5,938 nucleotides of DNA from NCBI RefSeq assembly GCF_946481155.1, contig NZ_CAMLMK010000136.1, forward strand, positions 1-5,938, read 5' to 3'. The position numbers and the translations under genes are program-made. Below, one piece after another: positions 1 to 5,493 of this stretch. This DNA comes from an uncultured Flavobacterium sp. Its GTDB lineage: Bacteria > Bacteroidota > Bacteroidia > Flavobacteriales > Flavobacteriaceae. Each line of letters starts with the position of its first letter. Within the stretch, counting starts at the first letter, position 1. The notes beneath the pieces are model-generated. The model had not been told where the DNA came from. It made no database searches and worked only from the letters and a program-made list of their open reading frames with translations.

Positions 1-105
1 GATATTGACATCTCAAAAATCCGTTTATTGACGAATTCCGAGCAAACAAAACGTGTGGGAATGATTGGTTACGGACTGGAAATCACCGAATACGTAGGGT
101 ATTAA
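1..105 (+). CDS. C-terminal end of a GTP cyclohydrolase II-like protein (partial)
   Basis: Only the last 34 codons are present. The frame is open from base 1 and stops at TAA 103-105. The visible tail contains KIRLLTNS near residues 6-13, then KRVGMIGYGLEITEYV at 17-32. A K-(I/V)-(R/K)-L-(L/M)-TN stretch followed by a 'GYGLEI/V' segment is typical of the C-terminus of GTP cyclohydrolase II (RibA, or the RibA half of RibBA), which opens GTP to a diaminopyrimidine in the first step of riboflavin synthesis. The usual 'TNNP' is replaced by TNSEQ, a tolerable variation. The catalytic zinc cysteines lie outside the window, so function is inferred only from this tail. Whether it is stand-alone RibA or bifunctional RibBA cannot be told. 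No convincing terminator follows; the next 94 bases are AT-rich with A and T runs. Confidence 0.65.
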   Translation, partial: DIDISKIRLLTNSEQTKRVGMIGYGLEITEYVGY

Positions 106-199
106 AAAAATAATTTCATTTTTTTTGTTTTGTAAAATAAACGAAATGAAAGAGTTAAAAATGGATCGTGGATTATTTCAGTCTTTTATCAAAAAAAGG

Positions 200-230
200 T
201 TTGCAGAAATAAAAAAACCATCTATATTTG
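200..230 (+). promoter_or_regulatory. Bacteroidota-type promoter of the tRNA-Ser gene
   Basis: A perfect -7 element TATATTTG (TAnnTTTG) lies at 223-230. A -33 TTTG lies at 200-203, 19 bases upstream. This matches the known primary sigma-factor consensus of Bacteroidetes (TTTG, about 19-21 bases, TAnnTTTG). Transcription should start a few bases after 230, giving a leader of about 30 bases that RNase P would remove before the tRNA 5' end at 264. Confidence 0.75.
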
Positions 231-263
231 CACTCGCAATACGGAAGTAATGCGATATTTACT

Positions 264-348
264 GGAGAAATGGCAGAGTGGTCGATTGCGGCAGTCTTGA
301 AAACTGTTGACTGTAACAGGTCCGGGGGTTCGAATCCCTCTTTCTCCG
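264..348 (+). tRNA. tRNA-Ser, anticodon UGA
   Basis: A full class II tRNA can be folded by eye. The acceptor stem pairs GGAGAAA (264-270) with TTTCTCC (341-347), with discriminator G348. The D arm is closed by GCA/TGC (273-275 with 287-289). The anticodon stem 291-295/303-307 carries loop CTTGAAA, so the anticodon is TGA at 298-300, which reads UCA and probably other UCN codons. A long variable arm (about 308-323, with CTG/CAG pairing) is diagnostic of Ser/Leu tRNAs, and G at the discriminator fits Ser. The T stem 324-328/336-340 holds loop TTCGAAT. CCA is not encoded (CAA follows), so the tail must be added by nucleotidyltransferase. The gene has its own promoter upstream and a terminator starting three bases after the discriminator. 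Confidence 0.97.
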
Positions 349-350
349 CA

Positions 351-384
351 AAAAAAAACCGAAACAAACGTTTCGGTTTTTTTT
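351..384 (+). terminator. Intrinsic terminator of tRNA-Ser, bidirectional in form
   Basis: CCGAAAC (359-365) pairs perfectly with GTTTCGG (370-376) around the loop AAAC. The stem is followed by eight T (377-384) and preceded by eight A (351-358), which can extend the stem. The symmetry means it could also stop minus-strand transcripts arriving from the right. Its position directly after the tRNA makes the plus-strand role clear. Confidence 0.85.
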
Positions 385-434
385 GTTTTTGGGGTGTCGA
401 AAATTTATTTGCGTAAGCATTCAAAAACAAAAAG

Positions 435-463
435 CTAAACGCTTTTCAAGCGTTTAGTTTTTT
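435..463. terminator. Second terminator-like hairpin between convergent units
   Basis: CTAAACGCTT (435-444) pairs over ten bases with AAGCGTTTAG (448-457) around a three-base loop, TTC; in practice the loop probably opens wider. Six T follow (458-463). On the other strand the stem is followed by T-rich sequence, complementary to the A-rich stretch at 423-433. It can thus act in either direction: as backup for the tRNA unit, or for read-through past the 564-609 terminator. No gene lies between it and the tRNA terminator. Confidence 0.6.
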
Positions 464-480
464 ATTTGCAGGTTCACCCA

Positions 481-507
481 TTTGGGATCAATGAAATTAA
501 TCCCAAA
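481..507. repeat. Inverted repeat, possible hairpin
   Basis: TTTGGGAT (481-488) and ATCCCAAA (500-507) form an eight-base stem around an eleven-base loop. No T-run follows on either strand, so it does not look like an intrinsic terminator. It sits in the gene-free stretch 464-563, in which I see nothing else. Confidence 0.3.
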
Positions 508-563
508 ATAATTCAGAATCTATTTAGCCTTTAAAGCGTAAACTCCAATTATAATTTGCTCGC

Positions 564-609
564 AGAATAATAAAAAAAGAGGACCGAAATCCTCTTTTTT
601 TATTATTCT
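564..609 (-). terminator. Long perfect hairpin terminator of the DoxX-like gene
   Basis: Arms 564-583 and 590-609 are perfectly complementary over 20 bases, with a six-base loop at 584-589. Read on the minus strand, the core is GAGGA, loop TTTCGG, TCCTC, then seven T, a standard intrinsic terminator. The outer half of the stem pairs the flanking A and T runs and contains the stop codon (603-605) and an adjacent second TAA (600-602) of the gene it terminates. It is symmetric, so it could work for plus-strand transcripts too. Confidence 0.85.
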
Positions 610-986
610 CTAGTTTTGAACCAGCTTTTAAAATCACCCGGAATTCCAAGTAGTAAAAGCAATAGTAAAGGTAAACACCAGTTAGCAGATCGTTCAATAA
701 ATTCTACAAACCGCTCGCCTGATATCGGTCGGCTTAAAGCGGTCATAAAGGCCCATAAAACTGCCCATCCTACAATTGCGCGGATGGGATAAAATAAAAC
801 TGCAAAAGCAACTATAATATCGGCTATACCAATGAAAGGCATTAAAGTAATTGCCTGATTTTCAGAGAACCCAAAACAGGTAATCAGGGGAATCCATTTT
901 GGATTCACTCCAAGAGCTACGATTCCGTGGCCTAAAAAGGTTCCGAAAACACCAATCTTCGTCAAAAGTTCCATTTTATCTTTCAT
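603..986 (-). CDS. DoxX-like four-helix integral membrane protein
   Basis: This is a 127-residue hydrophobic protein of unknown specific role. Likely membrane segments are about 8-27, 46-66, 69-86 and 101-115, the four-helix layout usual for small DoxX/DoxX-like proteins. Sequence features consistent with that group are the early FLGHGIVALGVNPKW (17-31), SGERFVEFIER (89-99) and the following ANW (101-103) just before the last helix. No catalytic motif is visible. The start is ATG at 984-986; a second ATG four codons on is possible. The leader has no Shine-Dalgarno motif. The gene begins 26 bp behind the phosphatase stop with no clear promoter between, so co-transcription is likely. It ends in tandem stops (TAA TAA) inside the terminator stem. 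Family assignment rests on remembered motif resemblance and topology. Confidence 0.65.
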   Translation of the reverse strand: MKDKMELLTKIGVFGTFLGHGIVALGVNPKWIPLITCFGFSENQAITLMPFIGIADIIVAFAVLFYPIRAIVGWAVLWAFMTALSRPISGERFVEFIERSANWCLPLLLLLLLGIPGDFKSWFKTRE

Positions 987-1012
987 TGCAGTATTATAAA
1001 GGCATTTAGGCT

Positions 1013-2980
1013 TTATTGACGGATTAATATTGCACTGTCTTTCTGGTTGCCCATTTGAATTTCAAAAACATATACTCCTGCATTTAATGATGATGCGTTA
1101 TAGCTGTATGTAAATTCAGTAGCTGATTTAGTTGCTTTTTCCGTCATTACAAGCTTTCCTTTTATATCATAGATATTGATCTTTACATCACCGGTATTTG
1201 GAGAGGAATATTCTACTTTGAATGCTTCTTTTACAGGATTTGGATATAATTTGATGGGATAAAAAATTCCTTTTGGATCATCTGTCGATAAGTAAGGCTT
1301 ATTAATGCAAAAATTATCAATAACAGTATTAGCATCATCATAAACGGTTCCGCAAAGCGTGGTATTTGTAACGTCAAACATCACATAATGATAATCCGAT
1401 CTAAACGCCTGCAATAAAGAGGAACTTCCGGCGGAATACAATGGAGCTCCTGCCCCTCCGCAAACAACCTGGCATCTGCCTTCTCCGGCTAAACTTCCAT
1501 AATTTGCTACAGGAACGGTCGTGCTCACGTTTCTGTTGATCGGTTTAAATCTTTCGTATAAATGATCGTGACCGGTTAAAATTAAATCGACACCATAATC
1601 ATCGAATGCTTTAAACCATGTGTTCCAATAGGGATCCATTTCCCCTGCGTGGGCACCCACTGTGTAAAAAGGCCTGTGGAACGAAATGATTTTCCATTTC
1701 TTATTTACATTAGCTGCTAAAGTGCTGGTTAACCAGGAATATTGAGCTGCATCTGCAGGAGTTTCTGAATTCAGGCAGATGAAAATGGCTTCTCCATAAT
1801 CAACGGAGTAATACAATTCCGTTACAGGGACATTGTTTTTTGGTAAATCAAAAATATTCTGATAATAAGAAGCTGAAGCGACGTCGTGATTTCCCTGAGC
1901 ATGGAAAATCAACTTATTATTGATTAAATTAGAGCCATTATCAAACCAGGCATCCCATTGTGAAGCAGAACTCCCTGTATCAACAATATCCCCGTTAAAT
2001 ACCACGAAAGCAGGATTTCTTGCATTTGTTAAGCTAGAAATTGTATTCCAAACTCCCACATTTGTCCGGCTGTCACCTACAGCGGCAAAAGAAAAGGCAT
2101 TGGTATTCACGGGAGGGGACGTGGTATATGTTTTTTGCGCAGACCATGTTCCGGATACTGAATCAAACAAAGAATAATATACTGTTGCATTTGCTGTCAG
2201 GACGCCCGGGAATGTAAAACTGAAAAATTTGTTTGTTGCGGCAGCATAACCTGCCCTTGAAGTTACATTAGAAGTTCCCTGTTCATAAGCGGTTGTATAG
2301 CCCCATTTTATCTGGTCTGTAGTAGCTGCTGTGGAATTCGTCCATGAAACCGTTACGCCTTCCAATGGATTTTTTGTACTTCCCCAACGAATATGCTTTT
2401 GCGTTGCAGAAGGTGCAGTAGTAGTATTGCCAAGAAGCTCCAGATCGAAACTGATGTCCGAACTGTTGGCTACATTCTGGTGGATTTCAACCGCAATAGT
2501 ATTGCTTCCCGTTATAAAGGTTCCAATAGGTAAAGTTGTCGTCTGAAATGTGCCACCATCATCATTTGCAAGGGAAGCTAAGGTCGTATATGACGCTCCG
2601 GCAGCCAAATTATCCCTATAGACTTCGTTCCCATTTACATACACAGCAACACCGTCATCTCTTTTTACTTTTAAAGTATAATTAAGAAATAAACTTGCAT
2701 CTGCTACTGTAAATGTTTTTCTGAAATAGGTTGTAATGTATTTATTCGTTGAACTTGCTCCATAACTTACTACGGTAGCTTCATCTCCGTCACCATATCC
2801 TAATTGCGCAGTGCCCTGGGACCATCCCGTTTCGTCTATGGTGGTTGCCCGCCAGGCAGTTCCCTGATTGGAACCATTGTCTAAATATTTCCAGGAAGAA
2901 CCGACACTGACAAGTGTAGTCTGTGACAGCATTATGCTCTGTATTCCAAGGCATAACATGGTAAAATAAATTTTTCTCAT
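1013..2980 (-). CDS. Secreted calcineurin-like metallophosphatase (purple acid phosphatase-like) with T9SS sorting domain
   Basis: This 655-residue multidomain hydrolase is predicted to be exported. Residues 1-19 form a signal peptide. Residues about 24-184 form a beta-rich, probably carbohydrate-binding-like module (FRKTF at 86-90, RDDGVAVYVNG at 107-117). Residues about 189-290 resemble the FnIII-like N-terminal domain of purple acid phosphatases. Residues about 296-545 are the metallophosphoesterase domain, with GDSR 302-305, NGD 329-331, GNHD 363-366, SFHRP 433-437 and GHDH 470-473, which together supply the two-metal site. Residues about 574-655 (LYPNPVKEAF, NIYDIKGKLV, LNAGVYVFEI) are a type A T9SS sorting tail, removed when the protein is released or surface-anchored. 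The second metal motif is GDIVD, lacking the Tyr (GDxxY) that gives purple acid phosphatases their iron charge-transfer colour. Cysteines 503, 507, 543 and 558 might form disulfides. The substrate, a phosphomonoester or diester, cannot be predicted. It has its own promoter and probably shares a transcript with the DoxX-like gene. Confidence 0.93.
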   Translation of the reverse strand: MRKIYFTMLCLGIQSIMLSQTTLVSVGSSWKYLDNGSNQGTAWRATTIDETGWSQGTAQLGYGDGDEATVVSYGASSTNKYITTYFRKTFTVADASLFLNYTLKVKRDDGVAVYVNGNEVYRDNLAAGASYTTLASLANDDGGTFQTTTLPIGTFITGSNTIAVEIHQNVANSSDISFDLELLGNTTTAPSATQKHIRWGSTKNPLEGVTVSWTNSTAATTDQIKWGYTTAYEQGTSNVTSRAGYAAATNKFFSFTFPGVLTANATVYYSLFDSVSGTWSAQKTYTTSPPVNTNAFSFAAVGDSRTNVGVWNTISSLTNARNPAFVVFNGDIVDTGSSASQWDAWFDNGSNLINNKLIFHAQGNHDVASASYYQNIFDLPKNNVPVTELYYSVDYGEAIFICLNSETPADAAQYSWLTSTLAANVNKKWKIISFHRPFYTVGAHAGEMDPYWNTWFKAFDDYGVDLILTGHDHLYERFKPINRNVSTTVPVANYGSLAGEGRCQVVCGGAGAPLYSAGSSSLLQAFRSDYHYVMFDVTNTTLCGTVYDDANTVIDNFCINKPYLSTDDPKGIFYPIKLYPNPVKEAFKVEYSSPNTGDVKINIYDIKGKLVMTEKATKSATEFTYSYNASSLNAGVYVFEIQMGNQKDSAILIRQ

Positions 2981-3004
2981 TGTGTTGTTTTTTAATTGGC
3001 ATCA

Positions 3005-3012
3005 CAAACGTA
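3005..3012 (-). promoter_or_regulatory. -7 promoter element of the metallophosphatase gene
   Basis: On the minus strand this reads TACGTTTG, a perfect TAnnTTTG. It ends 24 bases before the ATG at 2980, so the 5' leader would be about 20 bases, A-rich (AATTAAAAAACAACACA) and without a Shine-Dalgarno motif, as is usual in Bacteroidota. The -33 region is only T-rich and has no TTTG at the right distance, so strength or dependence on an activator is uncertain. Confidence 0.6.
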
Positions 3013-3082
3013 ACAATGGGCGAAAAATGAAAAAAGTAAAATTTATGGTAACTCTTGGAATTCAAACCGCTCCTTTAAAGCT

Positions 3083-3169
3083 ATTAATTACCTGAAAAAG
3101 AATTCAATAAGGGCTTAAACAGGCTATTTTTCTTAAAATAAAATTAATTATTTACTGGAATTCAATAAG
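3083..3169. repeat. Imperfect direct duplication of the TPR-like gene's 3' end
   Basis: Two blocks share the order ATTAATTA, a short spacer, GAATTCAATAAG. Copy one is 3083-3111 (9-base spacer, CCTGAAAAA) and copy two is 3143-3169 (7-base spacer, TTTACTG). Copy two overlaps the last codons and stop of the TPR-like gene, encoding LIEFQ and stop; copy one would read LIEFFFR and stop in the matching minus-strand phase. A partial third copy, GGAATTCAA, lies at 3057-3065. The AT-rich half could match by chance; the 12-base identical block is the stronger part. Confidence 0.4.
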
Positions 3170-4681
3170 TGAATTATTTCTGGATTTAATGATTTCAACA
3201 AAGCTGGTGTTTTTGATTTTACTTTCAACCCAGGAAATCTGGTTGGTATAAAAGGCAACTTGTTTTTCTACAGCCTTATCTGAAATTTCGATCAGTTCGG
3301 CGTGCAATTTTGAATAAAGCTCAATTTTCTCTTTCTTTTCTGTAATCAAATGGATTCTTTGAAAAAAAAGCAAAAGGACTTCTTCATATTGGTGCAGTTT
3401 TTCCCGCGTTGAAAAAAAGTAACGGCTTGATTTAACAAGATGTTCCATGGAAAGCAGATCATTAGTCTCAAGATAGATCATCAGTTGCAGCATTCGGGCA
3501 TAACAAAGGATATCTCTTCGCAAATCGGTAGTATCATTTATTATCAGATTGATTTGTTTTAAGGCATTTTTATAATCTTTAACACCAAAATAGGAATAAG
3601 AAAAGTGAAAATAAAGACTAATCATCTTAGATTTATGAATCACGTTTTCGTATTTTTTAATACCAGTCATGATCGTATGAATCAATTTTTCAGCTTTTTC
3701 AAATTCCCCAATCTGATTATATAATGACAATAAATTGTCGTAATATCTGTAAAATTGCTTGCCCTCCTCTAAGAATGATTTTGTTGGTAACGACTTGATT
3801 TTCACAAGCAAAGACATGGCTTCGCCATATTTTCCCATTTTTATGCAGATTTCGCAAAAATTGGAAAGCCTTCTCGTTTGCTCTGTAACATCGAATGCTT
3901 CTTTTTTGGTAAGCTCTGAATAGTATTGATAAGAGGTTTCCAGTTCTTCGCCTATAGCATACTGGTAGGATCGCTTTATATTATTAAATATTGCTTTTGC
4001 GTCGTTGGTAAGCGCCAGGCTTTCGTCGGCCATCAAAGGATGGTTTAGTATAGCGGCAAATTTAGATTGCGCTGAACTACTTCTCAGATACTCACCTTCT
4101 TTCCTTATCAAGGAATAAAATTCAACAAACAGCTTTTGGTATTTCTGCAGGTTCTTTATTTTTTTTAAAGCTGCTTTGGAATCATTGACAGCTTGCGTTA
4201 ATTCCGATTCTAAAATTTTTGAATTATTAGAGAACTGTAATGATAAATTAATGCAATGCTTAGTAGATTTAATAGTTTGTATGTGCATTTCATTGGTTAA
4301 AGCCAACTTTTTGTATCTGCCAATTATCTTTTCACTTTGATTAAAAAGCCCTCTGTTGTATAATATCTCCGAATAATATAATAATTCATCTGCTTTTATG
4401 TTTTCGTCTGAGGAGGAATGATATAAATGCAAAGTCTTTAGAATAAGATTGTATAAATAATTCTTTTCAGAAGACAGGTGTTTTATGAATTTTCGGTCCG
4501 GAAATTTAGCAATAACTTCCTCTTCGTTATATGCTTTCTGCCTCTCAATAACCTCAAACAGCTGAATGTAATTGTTCTTTTTTGAGACATCTTTCCCTTT
4601 AGAAGTGTAAATTTTAAAGTATCTCTTTTCGGTCTTTGTCAAGGACTTTATTAAGATAAATAAATCGTCTGTTGTTTTCAT
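3152..4681 (-). CDS. Cytoplasmic TPR-like helical-repeat protein, function unknown
   Basis: This is a 509-residue, almost wholly helical protein, rich in Lys, Leu, Tyr and Glu, with no signal peptide or membrane segment. The N-terminus has KSLTKTEKRYFK (12-23), a block I recall from uncharacterised Bacteroidota proteins, and an aromatic helix EKNYLYNLILKTLHLYH (72-88). TPR-like helix pairs are visible at about 106-127 (ILYNRGLFNQSEKII), 274-299 (CIKMGKYGEAMSLL), 316-338 (YNQIGEFEKAEKLI) and 356-381 (YFGVKDYKNALKQI). Such arrays bind other proteins; no enzymatic motif is seen. The frame is open further upstream to TTG at 4709-4711, but that codon lies inside the -7 promoter element, so I start at ATG 4679-4681. 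It lies 131 bp behind a response regulator gene, with its own promoter between. It could be a target or accessory of that two-component system, which is inference from position only. Confidence 0.8.
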   Translation of the reverse strand: MKTTDDLFILIKSLTKTEKRYFKIYTSKGKDVSKKNNYIQLFEVIERQKAYNEEEVIAKFPDRKFIKHLSSEKNYLYNLILKTLHLYHSSSDENIKADELLYYSEILYNRGLFNQSEKIIGRYKKLALTNEMHIQTIKSTKHCINLSLQFSNNSKILESELTQAVNDSKAALKKIKNLQKYQKLFVEFYSLIRKEGEYLRSSSAQSKFAAILNHPLMADESLALTNDAKAIFNNIKRSYQYAIGEELETSYQYYSELTKKEAFDVTEQTRRLSNFCEICIKMGKYGEAMSLLVKIKSLPTKSFLEEGKQFYRYYDNLLSLYNQIGEFEKAEKLIHTIMTGIKKYENVIHKSKMISLYFHFSYSYFGVKDYKNALKQINLIINDTTDLRRDILCYARMLQLMIYLETNDLLSMEHLVKSSRYFFSTREKLHQYEEVLLLFFQRIHLITEKKEKIELYSKLHAELIEISDKAVEKQVAFYTNQISWVESKIKNTSFVEIIKSRNNSLIEFQ

Positions 4682-4708
4682 CTGGCAAAAAAGGAAGTTA
4701 GTAGCAAT

Positions 4709-4716
4709 CAAATATA
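4709..4716 (-). promoter_or_regulatory. -7 promoter element of the TPR-like gene
   Basis: On the minus strand this reads TATATTTG, a perfect TAnnTTTG identical to the one before tRNA-Ser. It ends 27 bases before the ATG at 4681, predicting a leader of roughly 20-25 bases. No -33 TTTG is found 19-21 bases further upstream, where the sequence is A/T-rich. The element decides the start codon: the upstream in-frame TTG (4709-4711) would fall before the transcription start. Confidence 0.6.
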
Positions 4717-4812
4717 AAGATTAATTTATTATTTACTTGCTTTACTAAATCAGGCTTTTACGCTCAATAGATTTGTTCTGAATTCATTAATCAACCCCAA
4801 GCATTTGCCTTC

Positions 4813-5493
4813 TTAATTGGTAAGCCTGTAACCTCTTCCTCTTACATTGATTATCTGAATGGAAGGATCGGAAGCTAATTTTTTTCTAAGCTTTGAAATA
4901 AAAACATCCATACTGCGTCCGTTAAAGAAATCGTCGTTACCCCAAATCTCCAGTAATGCATCCGACTTATCAACTATTTCATTTTTATGCTCCAAAAGCA
5001 TTTTTAGGACCGCTGCTTCCCTGTGTGTGAGGTTAAAAATAAGGTCAGCACATTGCAAAATCTGTTTGGTATAATTGAAAGTATACCTACCGATACTGAA
5101 TTCGTTCTCAGTGGTTTTCTGGGGAATCCGGTCTAAAAGCGCATGAATCCGGACAATCAGTTCTTCCATACTGAACGGTTTTTTCAGATAGTCGTTTCCT
5201 CCATGATGAAAGCCATCTAAAACATCCTGTACCTGTGATTTGGCACTTAAAAAAATTATAGGAGTGGATTTGTCTGTTTTTCGGATTTCGTGAGCCAGGG
5301 AATAGCCATCTTTTTTTGGCATCATGATGTCTAAAACAATAGCATCCGGTTTCTCACTCGTATAGCGCTCATAGGCTTCCTGTCCATTTAAGCAATGGGT
5401 AACACTGAAGTTTCGGGTTTCCAGGCTCTCTTTTATAATCATCCCCAAAGTAGCTTCATCTTCCGCCAGTAATATGTTTATTTTCTTATTCAT
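4813..5493 (-). CDS. OmpR/PhoB-type response regulator
   Basis: This 226-residue regulator is complete. The receiver domain (about 5-121) has the acidic pair E11-D12, phosphoacceptor D55 in VLDIMMPKKDGY, switch Ser83 in FLSAKS and conserved Lys105 in KKPFSMEEL. The C-terminal winged helix (about 129-226) has the segment NLTHREAAVLKMLL (154-167), the likely recognition helix RSMDVFISKLRKKL (193-206) and the wing VRGRGYRL (217-224). It should bind DNA as a dimer once phosphorylated by the neighbouring kinase. The receiver resembles Bacteroides RprY, but the match is too general to assign that name. The ATG lies inside the end of the kinase gene (8-bp overlap) and has no Shine-Dalgarno motif, suggesting translational coupling. 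Stop is TAA 4813-4815; no clear terminator follows in the 131 bp before the TPR-like gene. Confidence 0.95.
   Translation of the reverse strand: MNKKINILLAEDEATLGMIIKESLETRNFSVTHCLNGQEAYERYTSEKPDAIVLDIMMPKKDGYSLAHEIRKTDKSTPIIFLSAKSQVQDVLDGFHHGGNDYLKKPFSMEELIVRIHALLDRIPQKTTENEFSIGRYTFNYTKQILQCADLIFNLTHREAAVLKMLLEHKNEIVDKSDALLEIWGNDDFFNGRSMDVFISKLRKKLASDPSIQIINVRGRGYRLTN
5486..5493 (-). other. Kinase stop / regulator start overlap
   Basis: The minus-strand octamer ATGAATAA contains the regulator start ATG (5493-5491) and the kinase stop TAA (5488-5486) in different frames. This overlap implies that ribosomes ending the kinase reinitiate on the regulator, which keeps the pair at a fixed ratio. 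Confidence 0.85.

Noticed and set aside
114..151. Imperfect inverted repeat TTTCATTT / AAATGAAA after the RibA-like gene, possible terminator
   Set aside because: The stem is purely AT-rich with a 22-base loop and no T-run after it; too weak to call.
146..250. Small 34-residue plus-strand frame starting ATG AAA GAG
   Set aside because: It runs through the tRNA promoter, has no promoter or ribosome site of its own and no recognisable composition or motif.
234..254. Short CGCA...TGCG inverted repeat in the tRNA leader
   Set aside because: Only four pairs; not distinguishable from chance.
264..348. tRNA-Ser as an integration site for a mobile element
   Set aside because: No integrase gene and no second copy of the tRNA 3' end is seen in the window.
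173..430. Reading frames on both strands across the tRNA (minus 173-430, plus 228-416)
   Set aside because: They are translations of tRNA-Ser and its terminator; the peptide segments [17 protein letters not shown] and [14 protein letters not shown] are well-known spurious products of Ser tRNA genes.
1920..2546. Plus-strand frames at 1920-2177 and 2331-2546
   Set aside because: Both lie antisense inside the well-supported phosphatase gene and have no family features.
2790..3065. 91-residue minus-strand frame upstream of the phosphatase
   Set aside because: It overlaps the phosphatase signal-peptide coding region in another frame and spans its promoter; shadow frame.
4859..5074. Plus-strand frame antisense to the response regulator
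   Set aside because: It is the complement of the winged-helix coding region; no independent support.
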